From Photorhabdus akhurstii (lineage in GTDB: Bacteria > Pseudomonadota > Gammaproteobacteria > Enterobacterales > Enterobacteriaceae), in contig NZ_RCWE01000003.1 in the NCBI RefSeq assembly GCF_018448925.1, forward strand, positions 186,001-250,000: a stretch of DNA of 64,000 nucleotides, read 5' to 3'. Positions 57,868-64,000 of this stretch are shown one piece after another. The notes below the pieces were generated by a model. That model did no database searches, had not been told where the DNA came from, and saw nothing but the letters and a program-made list of their open reading frames with translations. Position 1 is the first letter of the stretch, and each line of letters begins with the position of its first letter. The position numbers were made by a program, and so were the translations under genes.

Positions 57868-58041
57868 ATGTCAAAGCAGAAAGCAGCCATTAAAGATATC
57901 AAAAAATTTGATACGCAGCAGGTGTATACTGCTGTGGGTGGAGCTATTGACTTGTTGATAAAAGCTGCCCCAAAAATGTTTGAGCATAAGCCAAAAGTTG
58001 AGCTTCAAGGAAAGCGTAAGAATCATCGTCAAGCTGCTTAA
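57868..58041 (+). CDS. Small basic protein of unknown function
   Basis: The 57-residue product is MSKQKAAIKDIKKFDTQQVY... ending KRKNHRQAA, with a hydrophobic centre (AVGGAIDLLIKAAP). CTTAGGAGTCATT precedes the ATG, a good ribosome site. It lies between the GNAT-like gene and two terminators. The family is not recognised. Confidence 0.55.
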   Translation: MSKQKAAIKDIKKFDTQQVYTAVGGAIDLLIKAAPKMFEHKPKVELQGKRKNHRQAA

Positions 58042-58063
58042 AATTTTTTGAGTAGTCGTCAAT

Positions 58064-58090
58064 AAACCCGCCAACAGTGCGGGTTTTTTC
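58064..58090 (+). terminator. Terminator closing the prophage insert
   Basis: AAACCCGC and GCGGGTTT form an 8-bp stem followed by TTTTC. Confidence 0.88.
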
Positions 58091-58098
58091 ATATCTAC

Positions 58099-58120
58099 AC
58101 CGCTTAATTGCGGTTTTTTT
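58099..58120 (+). terminator. Second terminator in tandem
   Basis: ACCGC and GCGGT pair around TTAATT and are followed by TTTTTT. It directly precedes the gp25-like gene. Confidence 0.65.
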
Positions 58121-58139
58121 ATTTCCATAGGAATCGAAA

Positions 58140-58496
58140 ATGCAAACTCGTTCATTTCTTCTTGATACCGAGTCATGGGATTTAACGTTAGATGATTCTG
58201 GAAATATCGCCATTACTGATAATCCCTATTCTGTAGCGCAGGATGTCGCTTGTGCCTGTAGTACATATCTGGGTGAGTGCTGGTATGACACAGCATTGGG
58301 TATTCCTTATTACCAGCGAATTTTGGGATATTGGCCGGGAACTCAGCTAATCAACAGCAAAATGCAACAAGAAGCAATGAAGTTACCTTATGTTCAGTCT
58401 GCCACTTGTAAAGTTATAAATGGAAAGGAGAGAGCTATTGCGGGCATGATGACAATAACGGACTCGAACAATCAATCAACGGTGGTAAATTTCTGA
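58140..58496 (+). CDS. Baseplate wedge protein (gp46/gp25-like)
   Basis: The 118-residue protein has DSGNIAITDNPYSVAQDVAC and GECWYDTALGIPYYQRILG, the Mu gp46/T4 gp25-like wedge family. Its stop overlaps the next start (TGATG). Being cut off from the upstream genes by two terminators, it needs its own promoter or read-through. Confidence 0.8.
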   Translation: MQTRSFLLDTESWDLTLDDSGNIAITDNPYSVAQDVACACSTYLGECWYDTALGIPYYQRILGYWPGTQLINSKMQQEAMKLPYVQSATCKVINGKERAIAGMMTITDSNNQSTVVNF

Positions 58497-59737
58497 TGAC
58501 TAACTCTGTAGTACTGACAACAAGTGTTCCAGGTGTAACCTTTACAAAGACGGGTCTAACTGTGCCCGACGAGGTTGATATTTTAAATGGGCGGCTAAAT
58601 GATTTGGCTACAGCAATGGGTGGTGTAATGAGTACGAGCTTAACAACACCGCAAGGTCAAATAGCCATGAGTGATGCGGCTATCATTGCTGACAAGAACG
58701 ATCAGTTACTTGCTATCGTCAATCAAATTAATCCGGATTATGCAACCGGACGTTTTCAAGATGCTATCGGACGAATTTATTTTTTAGATCGAATTCCAGC
58801 ATCGGGAACAACGGTAACAGCAACATGCACTGGGTTAGTTAATACAGTTATTCCAATTGGTAGTATTGCTCAAGATAAAAAAGGGTATCTTTATCATTCA
58901 ATAACAGAGGTTAAGATCCCGGACAGCGGCTCTGTTGATGTTGTTTTCCAAAACTCAACATCAGGGCCGTTAGCATGCCAAATTGATGACTTGAACACGA
59001 TTTATAGCTCGGTGCCCGGCTGGTCTGGTATCAGTAATGCGAGTGCTGGCGTACCTGGTACTGATGAAGAAACCCGCGCTAATTTTGAGTATCGTCGTAA
59101 ACAATCTGTTGCTAAAAATGCGACAAACTCATTACATGCCATTTATGCCGCAGTATTAGAAGTAAATGGTGTGGCAGACGCATACGTTATTTCAAATGAT
59201 ACATCGGTAGTAAAAACGGTCGGGGTATCAAAATACAAAATGGTGCCAAACTCTATTTATAGTGCTGTGTATGGGGGAAAGACTGAGGATGTCGCTAGAG
59301 TAATCTGGAAGAAAAAGCCTCCAGGTATTCCTACGAACGGAAATACAACTCACACAATTGTGGATGATGAAAACTATGTTCAGCCTTACCCCGAATATGA
59401 AATTAAATATGTGATACCAGCGCCCATTCGTGTCTATGTTGACGTCTCACTTGCTAATAGCGATTACCTTCCTGCTGATATTGAAACACAGGTTCAGTCA
59501 GCTATAGCGCAAGCATTTAACGGAGAAGACGGTGGAACCCGAGCAAGAATAGCATCTACATTATTTGCTGGTAGATATTATTCAGGCGTTTATAACATAG
59601 ATACATCGAGTGTTGATATTTACAATATTACGCTTAGCCGTGACGGTATTACTTATTCAACATCAATTAGTTTTGGTATTGATGAAATCCCAACGCTTGA
59701 CGTTGATAATATATCTGTGAAATTAGTAGGTTCATAA
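58496..59737 (+). CDS. Baseplate J/gp47-family protein
   Basis: The 413-residue protein matches baseplate J: N-terminal TKTGLTVPDEVDILNGRLND, central GTVxTATC-type segment, and PGTDEETRANFEYRRKQSVA. It forms the baseplate periphery that links wedges to fibres. It appears intact. Confidence 0.87.
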   Translation: MTNSVVLTTSVPGVTFTKTGLTVPDEVDILNGRLNDLATAMGGVMSTSLTTPQGQIAMSDAAIIADKNDQLLAIVNQINPDYATGRFQDAIGRIYFLDRIPASGTTVTATCTGLVNTVIPIGSIAQDKKGYLYHSITEVKIPDSGSVDVVFQNSTSGPLACQIDDLNTIYSSVPGWSGISNASAGVPGTDEETRANFEYRRKQSVAKNATNSLHAIYAAVLEVNGVADAYVISNDTSVVKTVGVSKYKMVPNSIYSAVYGGKTEDVARVIWKKKPPGIPTNGNTTHTIVDDENYVQPYPEYEIKYVIPAPIRVYVDVSLANSDYLPADIETQVQSAIAQAFNGEDGGTRARIASTLFAGRYYSGVYNIDTSSVDIYNITLSRDGITYSTSISFGIDEIPTLDVDNISVKLVGS

Positions 59738-60343
59738 ATGGAAAATGTGGGAGCAACTATTCTTGCTCAGTATGCCGCTAGTCCAAAACTCAACTCACTT
59801 ATTCGAAGTTTCAATGCCGCTGTTTCCTCTTTTGAATTTATTAATACATTTTACGATCTGATTTGGAATATTGATACAGCAAACACTTACGGGTTGGATG
59901 TGTGGGGAAAAATAGTGAATGTCAGCAGGCGGCTGACTGTTAATGAAAATGTAAAATATATAGGTTTTGGTGAAGCTTTACTGAATGTTCCGACAACGAC
60001 AGATCCAAATCCATTTGACCAAGCACCATTTTATTCCGGGGAGTCAAAAACAAAAACTATTGAGCTATCAGATCAGATGTACCGAAAGCTAATTATGATG
60101 AAAGCCATGTCAAATATATCTGACTGCACTATACCAAACATCAACAGAATGCTTGTTTATATGTTTAGCGATAGCGGACGTGCATATATCACTGATGATG
60201 GAAATATGAAGATGAGTTATGTATTTGAATTTCAGCTATCAACAGCAGAATTAGCAATTGTTCAAACATCGAGAGCACTGCCTTACCCGGTTGGTGTCAG
60301 TGTCGCAATCGTTCAAAGGATACCAACAAATGAAATCAACTGA
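59738..60343 (+). CDS. DUF2612 baseplate/tail protein
   Basis: The 201-residue protein fits DUF2612: FINTFYDLIWNIDTANTYGL then DVWGKIVNVSRRL, and later IELSDQMYRKLIMMKAMSNI. It connects baseplate J and the fibre in many myoviruses. Its last 14 bases overlap the fibre gene. Confidence 0.82.
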   Translation: MENVGATILAQYAASPKLNSLIRSFNAAVSSFEFINTFYDLIWNIDTANTYGLDVWGKIVNVSRRLTVNENVKYIGFGEALLNVPTTTDPNPFDQAPFYSGESKTKTIELSDQMYRKLIMMKAMSNISDCTIPNINRMLVYMFSDSGRAYITDDGNMKMSYVFEFQLSTAELAIVQTSRALPYPVGVSVAIVQRIPTNEIN

Positions 60344-61671
60344 AAAACCTAATCTTATTGCTGTTCCGTTTGCGAGCGCCGGAGACTATAACGAGATTGC
60401 AACAAAATCAACTGAAAGCAGCTTGGCAAAAGGAGTAGCTACGTATCCGAGCGGTTTCCCCCCGTTAACGATGACAGCAATATCTGCTGGTGGAATTCCT
60501 CCATCTGGCAAGGATATGAACGGGATATTGAATGATATTACTACCGCAATACGTTATTCAATGTCTGGTGGCTTGTATTCGTATAATGCTGACTTTAGTG
60601 CTGCCATTGATGGTTATCCTAAAGGGGCCATTGTTGCCAGTTCTGATGGAAGTAAAATTTGGTGGAATGGGGTAGAAGATAACAATACAGATCCGGATAG
60701 TACATCAGTTTCCGGTTGGAAAAATCTACTAGCAGATCCTAATGGGTTATTTCTACAGAAAGCTAATAACTTATCTGATATTAATAACAAAGCGGCAGCA
60801 CGTAATAATTTAGGACTGGGAGAGATTGCAACTCAAGATTTGATTCCTGACGCCACACTTATAGAAAAAGGCATCACCCAACTTACAGACAAGACCGGTA
60901 ACAGTAATACCCTTGCAGCAACTCAGAAACTTGTTTCTGATGTGAATGATAATGCCAATAATAAGCTCGCTAAAAATCAAAATGGAGCAGACATCTTCAA
61001 TAAAACTGAATTTGTAAAAAATATCGGTTTATCGGAAATGGTGGAGTTGGCTAAAGGGACGGTGCCGAATAGCCGGAAAATTAACGGGAAGCCGTTGATC
61101 GGGGATATTAGTTTGAATGCTGAAGATGTGGGAAGTTATGCTAAATCTGAGAGCGATAATACTTTCTTACGCATTTCTAGCAATAAAACCGCAACCGTTG
61201 ATAGTTTACTGATTGACAGTAAAACTCCTTTTCCTAAATTGCATTTCAAATCGAAAGATGGATATATATTGGGAATTAACGGTTCTGAAGGGAAATTGTT
61301 GCATATCTATTCTAACGATCCCAAGAATCAGCGGCGTTACAATATATTAACACCAGAGAGAAGTGGTACTCTTGCATTACAAAATACAGCCATAAAATCC
61401 GAAAATGGCTGGTGGCAATGTGGAGATTCGGGGGTAATTATTCAATGGGTTAAAGTTACATCAGGTAAACAATCATGGATAAAGGTAAATTATCCAATTT
61501 CTTTTAAAAATAAGTTTTTTGGCTATATTGCAAGTATGTCGAGTATCAATACATCAACTGGTCACACATTAGTACGTTGCAACACTATCGACATTTGAAT
61601 ATCAAGCAGGTACTCCCAACAATGATGAGAATCCAGGCAAAGTTGTACATATATTATTTTGGGGGGTATAA
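60330..61671 (+). pseudogene. Tail fibre gene with a late frameshift
   Basis: The frame from ATG 60330 (MKSTEKPNLIAVPFASAGDY) codes an N-terminal attachment domain, shaft and gp53-type tip (NGWWQCGDSGVIIQWVKV). At about 61578 the frame shifts: the unshifted frame stops at 61598 (RCNTIDI), while the +1 frame reads ATLSTFEYQAGTPNNDENPG and ends FWGV at 61671, exactly before the next ATG. One extra base near GTACGTT explains this. The tip's last 30 residues are lost unless the frame is corrected, so host binding is probably impaired. Confidence 0.8.
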
Positions 61672-62118
61672 ATGGTCTATTTCTCCAGAAAAGAATGTGT
61701 TTTTTATAATGAAGCTCATGAAGTGTGTGTTGAAATAACAGTAGAAAAACACAATGAATTGCTTGACGGTCAATCACGCGGGTTTGCTATCGTCAGTGAT
61801 AAAGAGGGTTATCCAATTCTTACAAAGCAAGCACCGTCTGTTTATCACAAATGGGATAGTGAAAAGTGGATAATATCAGAAAGTGATAAAATAAAGCTTA
61901 GACGGGAACAGCAACAACAAGCAGAACATAAGAAACAGCAACTTATGTTCACTGTAAGTAAACAGATCGCTCCGTTACAAGATGCTGTAGATTTGGGGAT
62001 GTCGAGTGATGAGGAAAAATCGCTGTTAGCAGAGTTAAAAAAATATAGAGTATTATTGAACCGCATTGATGTTAATTCAGCGTCAGATATTAACTGGCCC
62101 GAAAAACCCTTAGAATAA
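61672..62118 (+). CDS. Tail fibre assembly chaperone
   Basis: The 148-residue protein is a Caudo_TAP-type fibre assembly protein: HKWDSEKWIISESDKIKLRR, then VSKQIAPLQDAVDLGMSSDE and the end NWPEKPLE. It helps fold and attach the fibre. It starts one base after the restored fibre stop. Confidence 0.85.
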   Translation: MVYFSRKECVFYNEAHEVCVEITVEKHNELLDGQSRGFAIVSDKEGYPILTKQAPSVYHKWDSEKWIISESDKIKLRREQQQQAEHKKQQLMFTVSKQIAPLQDAVDLGMSSDEEKSLLAELKKYRVLLNRIDVNSASDINWPEKPLE

Positions 62119-62254
62119 TGGAATCAGGGCCAATTGAACGTTTAGATAAGTCTAATCAAATATGGCTTTTTTGCACTACTCTGACTGAATCGTCCTCAAA
62201 ATGTTGGATAACCATCCAACATTTAAAGGTGTAGTCCATTTATGTTTTAGTCTA

Positions 62255-62539
62255 TTAGGTAATCATCAACCCACCAGGATAATACTTAATCCAATCAATA
62301 GCAGCACTGGGGTTAAATGGCTCAATGCTCAGTCCTTCCAGGCATTGCCAGAGTTCCTGGGTGTTCTGGGCTGTAATAACAATACAGTCCGGCATCACCC
62401 GGATTTTTAGTGGCATTCCGAAGGTAAATCCCGCCTCCTGTAACCATTTTCCTTTTAAAGAAATGCCGTTTTTAGCTACCTTGCCAAAACGTTCAGCTTG
62501 GGAAATTCGGTGAATTGTTTTATTATCGCGTTTAGCCAT
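62255..62539 (-). CDS. symE: SymE-like toxin
   Basis: The 94-residue protein has the SymE signature ISLKGKWLQEAGFTFGMPLK then IRVMPDCIVI (SpoVT/AbrB-like fold). In E. coli, SymE is an SOS-induced toxin held down by the antisense RNA SymR. The 5' region here (62540-62640, plus strand) could encode such an RNA and holds a GC-rich symmetric block (GGGTGCCCGCCCGGTAG), but no clear LexA box was seen. The C-terminus (WIKYYPGGLMIT) is an extension not found in the E. coli protein. Confidence 0.78.
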   Translation of the reverse strand: MAKRDNKTIHRISQAERFGKVAKNGISLKGKWLQEAGFTFGMPLKIRVMPDCIVITAQNTQELWQCLEGLSIEPFNPSAAIDWIKYYPGGLMIT

Positions 62540-62639
62540 AATTAACTACCTTATATAGTTAGTTGTGGTAAGCAGGGTTATCGGGTGCCCGCCCGGTAGC
62601 TCTGCGTCAGTGAAAATAGTTTCTCAATGTTGAATTATG

Positions 62640-62682
62640 AACTATAGGTCACCTTTCTGCAATAAAAATGTGACCTATAGTT
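62640..62682. repeat. 13-bp perfect inverted repeat
   Basis: AACTATAGGTCAC (62640-62652) and GTGACCTATAGTT (62670-62682) are exact inverses around a 17-base spacer. They begin right at the end of the HTH gene. No T-run follows on either strand, so a terminator is less likely than a protein-binding or recombination site. Confidence 0.6.
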
Positions 62683-62867
62683 TATCTGGGCTTTTTGTTT
62701 TCAGGCAGTCCATTGAGGGCGTCATTCCAGTGTTGATCCCGTTCTATATTATTCACTATTTTGCTGATCCATGTTTCTGATTTGCCCCACCGTATAGCCA
62801 GTTCGCGGCGCGTCCAGCCTTTTCGTTTCATTTCAGACTTAAACAATTCTGGTGGTATACGTTTCAA
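62682..62867 (-). CDS. Small phage-type HTH protein
   Basis: The 61-residue protein (FKSEMKRKGWTRRELAIRWG; KSETWISKIVNNIERDQHW) has a helix-turn-helix of phage-repressor or Ner-like type. It may regulate local island genes. The partner and operator are unknown, though the inverted repeat at its end is a candidate. Confidence 0.65.
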   Translation of the reverse strand: MKRIPPELFKSEMKRKGWTRRELAIRWGKSETWISKIVNNIERDQHWNDALNGLPENKKPR

Positions 62868-63241
62868 AATTACTCCACAAATATAAACTGTTTATCGACA
62901 CATCATAGTATAGCCATTTCGCCGATAGGGTGACATTGGTAAATAAAATGACCGCTTAAGTGGCACAAACCGAACTCCATGAACATAGGATATGCCATAC
63001 CAGAAATACCTATCACTAAGGTGATTGTTATATGAAGTTGGGTTACATGCATGCGTCAAAAACTGACGGTATCAGGTGCTGGATTTATGAATAATGCCCT
63101 ATGAGGCAGAGATCTGGTGAGGCATTTTATTTTGTACTATGAATTATAAAATAGAGGTAGTTGCTATGTGCTACAGACATAAAAAAACCAACCTAATTAT
63201 GGTTGGTTTTTCCAAAAGCTCCGCGGCTCCTTTGCGTATCC
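62868..63241. other. Intergenic region before the DUF4942 gene's end
   Basis: About 370 bases with no gene. It holds the terminator at 63181-63211 on its right side. Nothing else was recognised. Confidence 0.5.
63181..63211. terminator. Bidirectional terminator
   Basis: AAAACCAACC and GGTTGGTTTT pair perfectly and carry A- and T-runs on both sides. It ends the DUF4942 gene on the minus strand. Confidence 0.88.
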
Positions 63242-63961
63242 TTATCTAACAATGCTGGTTAGTAGAAGCTGGTTTGGATAATGCTTAGCAATGATGTCGT
63301 TCATCTTCTCCACTAACTCAGGGCGCTTGAACGTGAGATGCGCAGTGCCTTTCTGAAAGTAGCGGATGGAGAAGTACGTATCGTCATAAACATCCTTGCC
63401 AGGGTTATCGCGGATGTGATTCATCAGGTTGATGGAAATATCAGCACGATTATCAGGTATCGATTTGCCATCCAGTAAAAACAGCATCCGTTCCAGATCC
63501 ACTAACTGATCGCGACGAAATCCCCACGTCAGACTGAAGCCCCAGCGGCTGTGTGTCACAAGATTGTTGATGATGATCTTTTTACCTAAGAAGCAGGGAC
63601 TATTAGTTTTGTAATCCCAGGATAGCCCTCTAAACACGTTGATGATGCCCCGCTCAAACACTTCCGCTTTGCTCTGATGCAACTGTTCGAATGTGCTGAG
63701 AATATTGGATTCACTGATAGTCGGCATGACGGCGTCGCACAGGGAGATACCGGCGTTGATGTGCGCCTGAATCACGCTGTCGTCGCCAAACGGCGTGTCG
63801 TTGAGCGTAAGGCCGTATTGTTTATCCAGCAGATGTGTGAGCAGCAACTGCCAGACCTGCACTGGTGACGGGCCTAGCTGAGCCGCCCGTGGTTCGGGGA
63901 AAGGTAAATTTTGCATGTGGTGTAATCCTGTTGTCAGGTGCGGCTGATCATCCATTACCAC
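63242..63961 (-). CDS. DUF4942 protein of island type, may run past the window
   Basis: The 239 residues from ATG 63961 match DUF4942, found on enterobacterial genomic islands, often beside YeeU/YeeV-type toxin genes. Characteristic pieces are THSRWGFSLTWGFRRDQLVD, LMNHIRDNPGKDVYDD and the end FKRPELVEKMNDIIAKHYPN. The frame stays open to base 64000, so the true start may lie outside. Its function is unknown; a methyltransferase-like role has been suggested for relatives but no motif is seen here. Confidence 0.72.
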   Translation of the reverse strand: MVMDDQPHLTTGLHHMQNLPFPEPRAAQLGPSPVQVWQLLLTHLLDKQYGLTLNDTPFGDDSVIQAHINAGISLCDAVMPTISESNILSTFEQLHQSKAEVFERGIINVFRGLSWDYKTNSPCFLGKKIIINNLVTHSRWGFSLTWGFRRDQLVDLERMLFLLDGKSIPDNRADISINLMNHIRDNPGKDVYDDTYFSIRYFQKGTAHLTFKRPELVEKMNDIIAKHYPNQLLLTSIVR

Positions 63962-64000
63962 CGTGATGGATGTTTGCTCATCGCGAGAATCGACACGGTT

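Noticed and set aside
46346-62118. The tail module as a functional R-type tailocin
   Set aside because: Loss of head genes would fit a tailocin, but the spike and tail fibre are frameshifted, the gp10-like gene is broken and no lysis genes are seen. Decay explains it better, unless resequencing removes the frameshifts.

Overview
The window looks like a chromosomal segment of an entomopathogenic member of the Morganellaceae, most probably Photorhabdus. The clues are the prfB-lysS-tRNA-Gly(CCC) backbone, a GDSL autotransporter lipase resembling Photorhabdus lipase 1, two full ERIC elements, AT-rich intergenic DNA and a dense load of accessory genes. The genus is inferred from remembered family features; no database search was done.

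Left part (1 to about 6.6 kb). The end of prfB and complete lysS are followed by a strong terminator and tRNA-Gly(CCC). Then come a Vat/CatB-type acetyltransferase behind two tandem hairpins, an Rpn-family nuclease gene with an internal Shine-Dalgarno and ATG that should yield a small RpnS-type antitoxin, and a free-standing second copy of that small protein. An isonitrile-hydratase-like DJ-1/PfpI gene lies divergent to a GlxA-type AraC regulator.

Metabolism and surface block (6.6 to 32 kb). The 2-methylcitrate pathway is complete: prpR divergent from prpBCDE, with a sigma-54 promoter of correct GG-N10-GC spacing. It is followed by a copper-type TonB receptor with a DUF2946 partner, a secreted GH16 glycosidase, metY, a MATE exporter, and a Fur-controlled haem acquisition cluster (hemophilin, Slam/type 11 secretion protein, 1000-residue TonB receptor, dedicated TonB). 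A lipase-autotransporter follows.

Transition zone (32 to 40 kb). This is AT-rich and gene-poor. It holds acetyltransferases, a FaeA-like regulator, a membrane bactofilin, a Fic toxin whose YhfG-type antitoxin is fused to a winged-helix domain, an isolated tail-fibre-tip protein, a YceK-like lipoprotein, and decayed fragments (an unknown frameshifted gene at 33.6 kb and a DUF2938 remnant at 39.7 kb).

Defence and prophage island (40 to 64 kb). A three-gene Shango-type antiphage system (TerB-domain protein, BrxD-like ATPase, DEAD/DEAH helicase) sits directly against a broken major capsid gene. Beyond it is a contractile-tail prophage remnant from neck to tail fibres, without terminase, portal, integrase or recognisable lysis genes in this window. 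Three genes of the remnant (gp10-like, spike, tail fibre) carry apparent frameshifts. The tail chaperone gene instead shows a classic -1 slippery heptamer T_TTT_TTC that would join it to a downstream reading frame. A small transcriptionally insulated insert (GNAT-like gene plus a 57-residue gene) lies between the spike and gp25-like genes. The window ends with SymE, a small HTH gene and a DUF4942 gene of the kind carried on enterobacterial islands.
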